Below are positions 35,451 through 43,830 of a stretch of 64,000 bases of DNA, piece by piece. The notes below the pieces were generated by a model, which saw only the letters and a program-made list of their open reading frames with translations, was not told where the DNA came from and did not search any database. The position numbers and the translations under genes are program-made. The first letter of the stretch is position 1, and each line of letters begins with the position of its first letter. Source of the stretch: JAKPAM01 sp047601745 (GTDB taxonomy: Bacteria; Pseudomonadota; Gammaproteobacteria; Burkholderiales; Burkholderiaceae_E); assembly GCA_047601745.1 (NCBI GenBank), contig JASGIS010000001.1, forward strand, positions 6,618,388 through 6,682,387. The letters are read 5' to 3'.

Positions 35451-36044
35451 ATGGCCAGCCAGACCATGGCCGGACCGCAGGCGTCCGACGCCCGCGACGA
35501 CGTCGTCAGCCGCCCCGTCTATCAGTCATTTCGGCCCGATGCGAGCGGCCGCACGCACGTGGCGCTCGCGGACGCGACCGCGCGCGACGCGTTGGCGCGG
35601 TTCGTCGACGACGCATCGCGCGCGGGCCAGCCGCTCGCTCGCGTCGGCGTGCTGGATCCGGCGGGCCCCGATCGCGAGGCGGACGCCGACGCCGCCGCAC
35701 GAGCCTTGCGCGCCCTGCTCGGCGACGCGGACATGGGCACGCGTCTGTATCTGCTCGGCGCCGAGCGCACGGTCTGGCCGCTCGCCCGCCTGGCACGCGA
35801 GCTCGGGCTGATGCCCGAAGCGATCCGCGTCTGGTCCGCCGGCCGAGCGCGGCGCCCCGTCTACTGCGTGCATTGCCGCACGCGGATGGCCGACTGCGAG
35901 CGGACGATCGTGCCTTGCGCCGGCTGCGGCCGCGCGCTGGGCGTGCGCGACCATTTCTCGCGCGAACTCGGCGCCTATCTGGGCGTGCGCATCGACGCCG
36001 AACACCCGGGCCGGATACCGGCCGCCGAAGCGCTGCAGCCATGA
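35451..36044 (+). CDS. DmmA-like subunit of a dimethylamine monooxygenase/oxidative N-demethylase complex
   Basis: 197 residues. The C-terminal part carries a Cys-rich metal-site pattern: Cys139, Cys142, Cys149, Cys156 and Cys159 (YCVHCRTRM ... VPCAGCGR) followed by GVRDHFSRELGAYLGVRIDAEHPG, which I recognise from DmmA-type subunits. The middle (TRLYLLGAERTVWPLARLARELGL) resembles half of an NAD(P)-binding reductase module. It sits directly before the reductase and DUF3445 genes, and its stop overlaps the reductase start (ATGA), which supports a shared complex. Confidence 0.72.
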   Translation: MASQTMAGPQASDARDDVVSRPVYQSFRPDASGRTHVALADATARDALARFVDDASRAGQPLARVGVLDPAGPDREADADAAARALRALLGDADMGTRLYLLGAERTVWPLARLARELGLMPEAIRVWSAGRARRPVYCVHCRTRMADCERTIVPCAGCGRALGVRDHFSRELGAYLGVRIDAEHPGRIPAAEALQP

Positions 36045-37021
36045 TCGAAGACGCCACCCTGGCCGTTCGCGTCACGCGCACCGAGGTCCTGAGCGAAGGC
36101 GTCCGATCGCTGCGGCTGGCCCGCGTCGACGGCCAGCCGCTGCCGCACTTCTCGGCAGGCAGCCATGTCGTCGTCGACATCGATACCGGTGATCGCGTCC
36201 TTCGCAACCCCTATTCGCTGATCTCGGACGGCGACCGGCTCGGCGAACCGATCCTCGACTACGAGATCGCCGTCGCGCTGAACCCTCGATCGCGAGGCGG
36301 ATCGGCATGGCTGCACCGCTTCGCGCGACCCGGCGCCCGCCTGCGCATCGGCTGGCCGCACAATCTGTTCGGCCCCCCCGGACCGGCCCGCCTGCACGTG
36401 CTGATCGCCGGCGGCATCGGCATCACGCCGATCTTCGCGATGGCGCGCGCGCTGCTCGACTCGGGCTCGGCGTTCGAACTGCACTACGCGTTCCGCGGCG
36501 CGAACCGGGCACCGCTGCTCGACCGCCTGCGCGAGTCGACCGGACGAGCCGGTGCCGAACAGACGCTGCACGAGTACGACTCGACGCGCGGCGCGCGACT
36601 GGCGATCGCTCGCGTGCTCGACCGGCGTCCGCCCGGCACGCGGGTCCACGTCTGCGGCCCGCAGCCGATGATCGACGAAGTGCGGGCCGCCGCCCGCGAT
36701 CTCGGCTGGCCGGCCGGCGCCGTCCATGCCGAGGCATTCCAGGCGCCCGCAGGCGGCGAGCCGTTCACCGCCGTGCTGCAGCGCTCGGGCCGCGAACTGG
36801 CGGTGGCCGGCGACCAGAGTCTGCTCGAAGCGCTGGAGGCCTGCGGCGCGGGCGTCGACAGCCTGTGCCGCGGCGGCGCCTGCGGCGCGTGCCGGACCAC
36901 CGTGCTGGCCGGCGACGTGATCCACGCCGATCACGTGCTGACCGCCGACGAGCGCCGGTCCGGCCAATGCCTGATGCCCTGCGTCTCGCGCGGACGCGGA
37001 CGACTGATCCTGGACTTGTGA
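36041..37021 (+). CDS. Phthalate dioxygenase reductase-type flavin/2Fe-2S oxidoreductase (N-demethylase reductase subunit)
   Basis: Order of domains: flavin-binding barrel with RNPYSL (Arg55-Leu60), NAD(P) domain with GGIGITP (124-130) and HVCGPQPMIDEV, then a C-terminal plant-type 2Fe-2S ferredoxin with Cys276, Cys281, Cys284 and Cys314. This flavin-NAD-ferredoxin order defines the phthalate dioxygenase reductase (vanillate demethylase reductase) class. It probably passes electrons from NAD(P)H to the heme subunit encoded 10 bp downstream. 326 residues, full length. Confidence 0.9.
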   Translation: MIEDATLAVRVTRTEVLSEGVRSLRLARVDGQPLPHFSAGSHVVVDIDTGDRVLRNPYSLISDGDRLGEPILDYEIAVALNPRSRGGSAWLHRFARPGARLRIGWPHNLFGPPGPARLHVLIAGGIGITPIFAMARALLDSGSAFELHYAFRGANRAPLLDRLRESTGRAGAEQTLHEYDSTRGARLAIARVLDRRPPGTRVHVCGPQPMIDEVRAAARDLGWPAGAVHAEAFQAPAGGEPFTAVLQRSGRELAVAGDQSLLEALEACGAGVDSLCRGGACGACRTTVLAGDVIHADHVLTADERRSGQCLMPCVSRGRGRLILDL

Positions 37022-37031
37022 GACCGCGACG

Positions 37032-38039
37032 ATGCCTTACCCGTCAACGCCGATCGCCGATGCCGTCTATCGCGGCCCCTTCCGCTTCCGCAACAGCGAC
37101 GAAGCCGTCCGGCGCTTTCCGTTCCCGTTTCCCGACGACCAGTACCGATACTCGGTGAACCTCGAGCCGCATCGGCGAGGCGCGCCCGGATCGGTCTACG
37201 AATTCGACTTCGACGTCGACGAGCACTACGAGAACGAATGCGCGGAACGTGCCATCGTGCTCGACCGCGACCCTCATCGCTGCGTCGTCATGCCGCACAT
37301 GCGCGTCGCCGAATGGGACACGCTGGCGCTGCTGATGACGTCGATGGCGCGCGATTACCCGGCCGACTTCGAACTGGATCGCCGCGGCCGCGACTGGCAC
37401 TGGACGAACCGGCGCCTGGGCATCGTGCAACGATTCCGGTTCGGCGACGACGACGATCTGCCCGAAAGCCCGCTGCGTTTCATCGGCCGGCAGGCGCAGG
37501 GCGATTTCGTGCTGCTCGATCAGCGCGAAGGCAACCTGTGGGCCGACGCGGGCCTGGTCACCTGCCAGGCCGACTGGTCGATCGCCTTCGACGCCGGCAT
37601 GAACTTCTTCGAATGGCATGGTCCGGTGCCGATGGCCCACCGGATGGGGGTCTTCGACCGGGCATTGAAGTTCCTGATGAACGTCCGCCAGGGCCAGCCC
37701 GCGCGGCGATTGAACTGGACGCTGACCGTGCGGCCGCGGCTCGACACCGCGCCCGAAACGTATGACGAGTGGGGACCGGACCGCGCTCGAGTGACGCCGG
37801 ACAATGCCGGACGCCTGGTCCACCTGCGCGTCGAGCTGCAGACGTTCTGGCGTCTGCCGGTCAGCAACGCGCTGCTGTTTCCGATCCGCTGCTATCTGTG
37901 CAGCATCGAGGACCTGGCGAAGGATCCCGAGCGGTCGAGGCGACTGCTCGGGGTCCTGCGCACGCTGCCGAGGCCGTTGATCGAATACAAGGGATTCGCC
38001 GGCTACTACCCGCAACTGATCGCGTGGCTGGAGCGCTGA
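37032..38039 (+). CDS. DUF3445 heme-dependent oxidative N-demethylase, heme subunit
   Basis: The protein matches the DUF3445 family, whose studied member is the heme subunit of Pseudomonas mendocina HODM, which oxidatively demethylates dimethylamine. Recognisable parts are LVTCQADWSIAFDAGMNFFEWHGPVP, FDRALKFLMNVRQGQPARRLNWTLTVRP and the C-terminal HLRVELQTFWRLPVSNALLFPIRCYLCSIEDLA. 335 residues. It is the last gene of the operon. In family terms it releases a methyl group as formaldehyde with NAD(P)H and O2; here the amine or amide acted on is unknown. Confidence 0.85.
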   Translation: MPYPSTPIADAVYRGPFRFRNSDEAVRRFPFPFPDDQYRYSVNLEPHRRGAPGSVYEFDFDVDEHYENECAERAIVLDRDPHRCVVMPHMRVAEWDTLALLMTSMARDYPADFELDRRGRDWHWTNRRLGIVQRFRFGDDDDLPESPLRFIGRQAQGDFVLLDQREGNLWADAGLVTCQADWSIAFDAGMNFFEWHGPVPMAHRMGVFDRALKFLMNVRQGQPARRLNWTLTVRPRLDTAPETYDEWGPDRARVTPDNAGRLVHLRVELQTFWRLPVSNALLFPIRCYLCSIEDLAKDPERSRRLLGVLRTLPRPLIEYKGFAGYYPQLIAWLER

Positions 38040-38411
38040 CGCCGCGGCGATGACGGCCTCGAAGAACGTCCGCTCGACGCGGCCGAAGCGGAGCAGCTCG
38101 CGCGGCGCCCGACTCCTTGTCGCACCCTTCGTGCCGACCCGACCACCTTGCCGGCATAAGCGCCGCGATAGAGGGTTTTCCATAGGAAAGATTCGGAGAA
38201 ATTGGTTGCGCGCTTGATGGAATGGCGCAGTGCGGGCTCCCTACACTGCAGCCATCCGCTGCGCGGGCGCCACGGCCGGGATTGCCCCGAGCCACGCGCT
38301 GGCGTCCATGCCGCCAGAGGCAACGTGCACGTCCGGCGTGTCCCGGGATCCGTCGGACATGCGGGGCGCGAACGGTCCGCAATCATTAGTCCCTTTCCAC
38401 ATCGACTCGAC
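38040..38411. other. Intergenic region upstream of the DUF1254 gene
   Basis: 372 bp with no convincing gene, no clear terminator and no repeat. It must hold the end of the N-demethylase operon and the promoter of the DUF1254 gene. Codon-like frames on both strands lack start signals and family features. Confidence 0.5.
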
Positions 38412-39836
38412 ATGAACCTGACCACACAACGCGCAATCGCGGGCGTGCTCCTGTCCAGTGGGCTCATTGCAGGACCGGCGCACGCGCTGTCGGTCGAAGA
38501 AGCCCGGAAGATCGCTTTCGACGCTTATGTCTACGGCTACTCGCTGATCACCACCGAGGTGACGCGCGTGCAAGGGACCAACGTTCCCGCGCCCGAAAGG
38601 CTGCGCGCGCCGATCGGCCATTTCATCAACCTCAAGCGCTATCCGACCGCGGAGCACCGTGTCGTTTCCGCCCCCAACGCCGACACGCTGTACTCGGTCG
38701 TCTGGCTGGACGTGGGCAAGGAGCCGTGGGTCTTCAGCTATCCGGACCTGGGCGAGCGCTATGCCGTGTTTCCGATGTACAGCCTGTGGATGCCGGTGAT
38801 CGAATCGGGCGGCACGCGCACCACGGGCCAGAAAGCCCATAGCTTCCTGATCACCGGGCCAGGCTGGTCGGGCAAGGTTCCCGAGGGGATGACCCACGTG
38901 AAATCGACGACCCGTTACGCGGTCATGCTGGCTCGCATCTACGCCGACGGCACCGAAGCGGACTACGAGGCCACGAACGCGCTGCAGGCGAAACTGGACG
39001 CCCGTCCGCTGTCGGCGGTCGGCAAGGCGAACTACGAGGCGCCGATCGCACCGATCATCGACCCCGGCTATTCGATGACCCAGAAACCGCAGGACGTGAT
39101 CCTGGGTTTCGGCGTAGAAGAGTACTTCCAGCGCATGGCGGATCTGATGTGCGATGACGCGCCGCCGGTCCCCGAAGACGCGCCGATGCTGGCCGAGATG
39201 GCGAAGATCGGTCTGGAACCCTGCAAGCCCTTCAAGCTGGCGGCGCTCGGACCGGACGTGGTCAAGGCGCTGTCGACATTGCCGCAGGATGCGTTGAAGG
39301 CCATCGACGCGATCCGCCCTTCGCTCCAGGACGGCAAATCGAATGGCTGGCTGTACCGGACCGGCACCGGCCGCTACAAGACCAACTACATGAAGCGCGC
39401 CGCGGTCGCGGCCTTCGGCTGGCCCTCGAACCTGCAGGAAGACGCCGTCTACCCGTATATCGAAGCGGACAGCGAAGGCCGGCCGCTGACCGGCGAACAC
39501 AAGTACACGGTGACCTTCGCCAACAAGGACGCCTTGCCGCCGGTGAATGCCTTCTGGTCGATCACGATGTACGAACTCGACAAGGGCTGGTGGTTCACGC
39601 CGAATCCCCTGAACAAATACACGGTGAGCCCGCGCGACAAGCTGGTCGCCAACGCGGACGGCTCGATCACGCTGTACTTCCAGCATGAATCGCCGGGCGC
39701 CGACAGGCAGGCCAACTGGCTGCCCGCGCCCAAGGGCCCGTTCCTGGCCATGTTGCGGATGTACTGGCCCAAGGAGAAGAGCCCGTCGATCTTCGACGGA
39801 AGCTGGGTGATGCCGTCGGTCAAGCGGGTGGACTGA
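38412..39836 (+). CDS. DUF1254/DUF1214 domain-containing exported protein
   Basis: A signal peptide (RAIAGVLLSSGLIAGPAHALS) is followed by a DUF1254 domain (ARKIAFDAYVYGYSLITTEVTRVQ ... SAPNADTLYSVVWLDVGKEPWVFSYPDLGERYAVFPMYSLW) and a C-terminal DUF1214 domain (NAFWSITMYELDKGWWFTPNPLNKYTVSPRDKL). 474 residues. The family is widespread and has no settled function; a periplasmic enzyme or scaffold is possible. It is convergent with the acyl-CoA ligase gene, their ends separated by one base. Confidence 0.88.
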   Translation: MNLTTQRAIAGVLLSSGLIAGPAHALSVEEARKIAFDAYVYGYSLITTEVTRVQGTNVPAPERLRAPIGHFINLKRYPTAEHRVVSAPNADTLYSVVWLDVGKEPWVFSYPDLGERYAVFPMYSLWMPVIESGGTRTTGQKAHSFLITGPGWSGKVPEGMTHVKSTTRYAVMLARIYADGTEADYEATNALQAKLDARPLSAVGKANYEAPIAPIIDPGYSMTQKPQDVILGFGVEEYFQRMADLMCDDAPPVPEDAPMLAEMAKIGLEPCKPFKLAALGPDVVKALSTLPQDALKAIDAIRPSLQDGKSNGWLYRTGTGRYKTNYMKRAAVAAFGWPSNLQEDAVYPYIEADSEGRPLTGEHKYTVTFANKDALPPVNAFWSITMYELDKGWWFTPNPLNKYTVSPRDKLVANADGSITLYFQHESPGADRQANWLPAPKGPFLAMLRMYWPKEKSPSIFDGSWVMPSVKRVD

Positions 39837-39837
39837 T

Positions 39838-41442
39838 TCAGGGCAGGTCCTTGAGCAGCCGGCGCAGCACCTTACCGGCGCCGGTGGCGGGCAGCGTCGT
39901 GACGAACCGGATCTCGCGCGGCACCTTGTAGGGCGCCATGTTCTCGCGCGCCCAGGCGGTCAGGGCGGCGGCGTCGAGCTCCATCCCGGGCCGCAGCACC
40001 AGGAAGGCCTTGACGACCTCGCCCTTGGTGGGATCGGGGATGCCGATGATCGCGCTCTGCTGGACCGCCGGATGCTTGTTGAGGATCGACTCGACGTCCT
40101 CGGGGAACACGCTGTAGCCGGAGACCTTGATCATCTCCTTGAAGCGGCCCATGAAGGTCAGGTAACCGTCCGCGTCGATCCTGCCCATGTCGCCGGTGTG
40201 GATCCAGCCGTCGCGCAGCGTCTCGGCCGTCGCCTCGGGGCGGTTGCGGTAGCCTTTGAAGGTCCCGGGACTGCGCAGCACGATCTCGCCGGCCTCGCCG
40301 ACCGGCATTTGCGCCCCCGTTTCGGGGTCCAGGATGCGGATCTCGTTGCCCGGCACCGGCTTGCCGTGCGTGCCCCAGCGGATGGCGTCGACCGGCATGT
40401 AGCAGTCGACCGTGTGCGACTCGGTCAGACCGTAGGACGCCTCGTGCGACACGCAGTTTCCCGTCACGCCGAGCCATTGCTCGGCCAGCGCCTGCGTCCA
40501 GTCGATGCCGAAGCTGGTGACCGGATTGCGCAGCAGGCTGGAAAGGTCGAAACGGCCGATGTCGGGCAGTTGCATGATCGCCACGTTCATCGGCGCGACC
40601 GTGTACATCGACGAGACACGGTAGCGTTCGATGGCCTGGGCGACGGTGCGGGGGTCGAAGCGGTACAGGAGAATGGTCGTCGCGCCCGCGAGCACGGGCG
40701 CGTTCACGCCGCCTACCATCCCGGCGATGTGGTACAGCGGCGCGCATGCCAGCACGATGTCCTTGGCCGTGATGTCGCTGCAATGGGCCGATGCCGCGGA
40801 CTTGAACCAGGCGTTGCGATAGCTCAGCATCGCGCCCTTGGAACGGCCGGTGCTGCCGGACGTGTAGATCATCAACGCCGTATCGTCCATGTCCAGCGCC
40901 ACCGGCGCCGGCTCGGCGCCGCTGCCGGCGGCGGCAAGGAAGTCTTCCGTGCCGTCCAGCGGCGCGCCGGACGAAGCCAGCATCTCCTCGGGCACCGGAA
41001 GGCTGGGGTCATCGGGCAGCAGATCGCCGTAGCGGGTGACGAATACGTGCGCCAGCGCCGTCCGCGAACGCACCTGGTCGACCACGGGCAGCAGCGATTC
41101 CGCCGCCACGATCACCCGCGCCTGCAGATCGTCGAGCTGAGCGAAAAGCTCGTGCTCCTTGTTCAGCGAGCTGCACGGGCTGCACAGGGCGCCGATCTTC
41201 TGGATGCCGTACTGGGCGATCACGTACTGGGGGCAGTTGTTCATGAACACCGCGACCGGGTCGCCCTTGGCGACGCCCAGCGCCTGCAGCCGGGCGGCGA
41301 AGGCATCGCTCATGCGATCGAGCTCGCCGAAGCTGATCGCTCGGCCATACCAGATGTAGGCGGGCTTGTCGGGCGTCCGGCGCGCGTGCCGGCGCAGCGA
41401 TTCATGCAGCGGAATCGGCGGGTAGGGGTTAGGGGTGTCCAT
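39838..41442 (-). CDS. AMP-dependent acyl-CoA synthetase/ligase
   Basis: An adenylate-forming enzyme. Motif P-loop is MIYTSGSTGRSKGAMLSY, then HEASYGLTESH (A5), GWIHTGDMGRIDADGYLTFMGRFKEMIKVSGYSVFPEDVE (A7-A8) and the C-terminal lysine region ATGAGKVLRRLL. The start at 41442 (MDTPNP) is supported by AGGAGA; a longer frame exists upstream. 534 residues. It is divergent from an MFS transporter across a palindromic operator, with a TetR gene beyond, suggesting import then CoA activation of an organic acid. Confidence 0.91.
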   Translation of the reverse strand: MDTPNPYPPIPLHESLRRHARRTPDKPAYIWYGRAISFGELDRMSDAFAARLQALGVAKGDPVAVFMNNCPQYVIAQYGIQKIGALCSPCSSLNKEHELFAQLDDLQARVIVAAESLLPVVDQVRSRTALAHVFVTRYGDLLPDDPSLPVPEEMLASSGAPLDGTEDFLAAAGSGAEPAPVALDMDDTALMIYTSGSTGRSKGAMLSYRNAWFKSAASAHCSDITAKDIVLACAPLYHIAGMVGGVNAPVLAGATTILLYRFDPRTVAQAIERYRVSSMYTVAPMNVAIMQLPDIGRFDLSSLLRNPVTSFGIDWTQALAEQWLGVTGNCVSHEASYGLTESHTVDCYMPVDAIRWGTHGKPVPGNEIRILDPETGAQMPVGEAGEIVLRSPGTFKGYRNRPEATAETLRDGWIHTGDMGRIDADGYLTFMGRFKEMIKVSGYSVFPEDVESILNKHPAVQQSAIIGIPDPTKGEVVKAFLVLRPGMELDAAALTAWARENMAPYKVPREIRFVTTLPATGAGKVLRRLLKDLP

Positions 41443-41526
41443 GCCTGTCTCCTGGAATTTTTCTTGCGCGCATCCGCCGTGCCCGAACTTCGATCGGCCT
41501 TGCACGAATTTCGAATCGCGGCAAGA

Positions 41527-41543
41527 ATTATACTAGCTGGTAT
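41527..41543. promoter_or_regulatory. Palindromic operator overlapping divergent -10 boxes
   Basis: ATACTAGCTGGTAT (41530-41543) is a near-perfect palindrome (12 of 14 positions). On the minus strand a consensus TATAAT (41527-41532) overlaps it, and on the plus strand TATACT (41529-41534 region) does too. Placed between the ligase and MFS genes, it is a strong candidate site for the TetR protein encoded at 42,990. Confidence 0.6.
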
Positions 41544-41591
41544 TCAAAACGATAACTACCGATCCCGGGCCTACCTGGGCAGGAGACAAGA

Positions 41592-42938
41592 ATGACCGTG
41601 TCCGCAAGCAGCGCGGCGGGAGCGACCGCGCCCGTCGACGAACAGGCGATGTTCCGCAAGATCACCTGGCATCTGATGCCGATCCTGTTCATCGCGTACG
41701 GCGTGCACTACATCGATCGCATCAACATCGGCTACGCCAAGCTGCAGATGTTGCAGACGCTGCCGTGGAGCGAGACGATCTACGGGCTGGGGGCCGGCAT
41801 CTTCTTCATCGGCTACCTGGCGTTCGAGATCCCGAGCAACCTGTTGCTGGAGAAGACCGGCGCCCGCCTCACCCTGCTGCGCATCATGTTCTGCTGGGGC
41901 GTCACGGCGGCGTCGATGATGTTCGTGAAGACGCCGATGCAGTTCTACATCGTGCGTTTCCTGCAGGGCGCGTTCGAGGCCGGCTTTTTCCCCGGCGTCC
42001 TGCTGTTCCTGACCTACTGGTACCCGAATGCCCGACGCGGCCGCATGATCGCGCTGTTCATGGTGGCGATCCCGATCTCGGGCATCCTGGCCGGCCCGAT
42101 GTCGGGTGCGCTGCTGAAGTTCATGGACGGGGTCAATGGCTGGCACGGCTGGCAGTGGCTGTTCCTCGTCCAGGGGCTGCCGGCCGCGGTGCTCGGCATC
42201 GCCGCCTACCTGATGCTGACCGACCGCCCCGAGCAGGCGAGCTGGCTGACGCAGGACGAGAAAAATCACCTGCGCAAGCAGCTCGACGCCGATGCCGGCC
42301 AGGCAAAGGACGAAGGCGCCCACGGGCTCGCTTCGGTCCTGCAAGTCCTGAAAACCCCGCTGGTCTGGGCGCTGGCGCTCACCTACTTCCTGACGCTGGG
42401 CGGCAACTACGCGGTCGGCTTCATGATGCCCACGTTGATCAAGAGCTGGGGTGTGCAGGACCTGTTCATGGTCGGCGTGTATTCGGCGATTCCGTACATC
42501 GCCGGCGCCATCGGCATGCTGGCGCTGGGCTTCAGCTCGGACCGGATGGAGGAGCGCCGCTGGCACTACGTGTTCGCGATGATGTGCTCCGTCGCGGGCA
42601 TGATCCTCATCCTGCTCACGCAGGGCCACTTCGCCGCGCAACTGGCCGCGTTGTCGCTGGGCATCTTCGGCCTGCTGCCGAATGCGTCGCTGCTGTTCGC
42701 GCTGGTCACCGAGCGTCTGCCCAAGGCGCAGGCCGCCGCGGGCATCGCCGCCATCAGTTGTCTCGGCAACCTGGGACCGTCGGTGATGCCCTCGATCGTG
42801 GGCGCGGTCGTCGAAGCCACCGGCAACCCCCTGTCCACCCTGCACATCGTGGTCGCCGTGTTCGTGGCGGCTTGCGCGGTGCTGCTCTGGTCGGTGCCCG
42901 CGGCCCAACGCAGTCGGGGCGTACTGGCCGCGGCCTGA
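41592..42938 (+). CDS. MFS transporter, anion:cation symporter (ACS) family
   Basis: A 12-helix transporter. The opening HLMPILFIAYGVHYIDRINIGYAKLQM is the ACS family start (usually x-D-R-x-N-I/V), followed by GAGIFFIGYLAFEIPSNLLLEKTGARLTLLRIMFCWG and FLQGAFEAGFFPGVLLFLTYWYPNARRGRMIALFM. ACS members import aromatic or aliphatic carboxylates such as phthalate, 4-hydroxyphenylacetate or hexuronates. AGGAGAC precedes the ATG. 448 residues. Confidence 0.92.
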   Translation: MTVSASSAAGATAPVDEQAMFRKITWHLMPILFIAYGVHYIDRINIGYAKLQMLQTLPWSETIYGLGAGIFFIGYLAFEIPSNLLLEKTGARLTLLRIMFCWGVTAASMMFVKTPMQFYIVRFLQGAFEAGFFPGVLLFLTYWYPNARRGRMIALFMVAIPISGILAGPMSGALLKFMDGVNGWHGWQWLFLVQGLPAAVLGIAAYLMLTDRPEQASWLTQDEKNHLRKQLDADAGQAKDEGAHGLASVLQVLKTPLVWALALTYFLTLGGNYAVGFMMPTLIKSWGVQDLFMVGVYSAIPYIAGAIGMLALGFSSDRMEERRWHYVFAMMCSVAGMILILLTQGHFAAQLAALSLGIFGLLPNASLLFALVTERLPKAQAAAGIAAISCLGNLGPSVMPSIVGAVVEATGNPLSTLHIVVAVFVAACAVLLWSVPAAQRSRGVLAAA

Positions 42939-42989
42939 GCGCTTACAAAGGCTTTACGATGGAGATCTACAAGCCAACTTCATTGCACG

Positions 42990-43715
42990 ATGGGTTCGAA
43001 TGCGCGGGCCGCGCTGGCGGCCAGACACGGCGACGTTGATCCGGGAGGACGAAGGCAGAAGCGCCGCCGCAGGGCCAAGGACTCCCCGTCGCTGGTCGCA
43101 GCGGTCGACGAGCGCCGCGAACGCATCCTGAAGGTCGCCGAGCAGTTGTTCTTCCAGAACGGCTACAGCGGAACGACCATGGAAATGATCGTGCAGGCGC
43201 TCGGGGTGACCAAACCCTACGTGTACTACTACTTTCGCAGCAAGCAGGCAATTTTCGAGACCCTGTGCTGGCGCCCGACGGTCGCCTGCTTCACCGCGTT
43301 GGAGTTTCCGGACGACGACCGGCGCCCGGCCCACGAAAAACTCGCGGCCGGGCTCGAGCATCTGGTGCGGGAGACGATCGCCCACTATCCGGCCGCATTC
43401 TTCACGCACAAGGAGCCCAGCGTGCTGACGCCCGAGTTCCGGGCCAAGCAGCTCGATCTGGCGCACCGGTTCTATGACCAGATGGATGCATTGCTGGAAC
43501 AGGCCCGGCGCGATGGCAACGCGAATTTCGACGACACGAGGCTGACCTCGCTGGCCGCTTGCAGCTTGCCGGGATTCCTGTTCACCTGGTACCGGCCCGA
43601 TGGGCGTCTGCCGGCCGAGGATGTCGTGCGCGAATTGAGCAAGCTGGTCTATCGCGTACTGGGGTTGCGCATTCGAGCACGCCCGCGAAAGCCGGCGCGG
43701 TCCGGCCCGCGCTGA
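42990..43715 (+). CDS. TetR/AcrR family transcriptional regulator
   Basis: After a basic N-terminal extension of about 40 residues comes the TetR helix-turn-helix: ERILKVAEQLFFQNGYSGTTMEMIVQALGVTKPYVYYYFRSKQAIFETL. The C-terminal domain is variable. It follows the MFS gene by 51 bp on the same strand and probably controls the divergent ligase/MFS promoters through the palindrome at 41,530. 241 residues; an internal start could trim the extension. Confidence 0.88.
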   Translation: MGSNARAALAARHGDVDPGGRRQKRRRRAKDSPSLVAAVDERRERILKVAEQLFFQNGYSGTTMEMIVQALGVTKPYVYYYFRSKQAIFETLCWRPTVACFTALEFPDDDRRPAHEKLAAGLEHLVRETIAHYPAAFFTHKEPSVLTPEFRAKQLDLAHRFYDQMDALLEQARRDGNANFDDTRLTSLAACSLPGFLFTWYRPDGRLPAEDVVRELSKLVYRVLGLRIRARPRKPARSGPR

Positions 43716-43830
43716 GCGCGGCCCGTGCAGTTCCATCGATGGGTCGGCCTGGCCGATCTGCCGCCGGTCGACACGCGTCGACGCCGCCGGGGCCGCACGC
43801 GGCACCCGGCTCCGCGTTCCCCCCGCAGCG

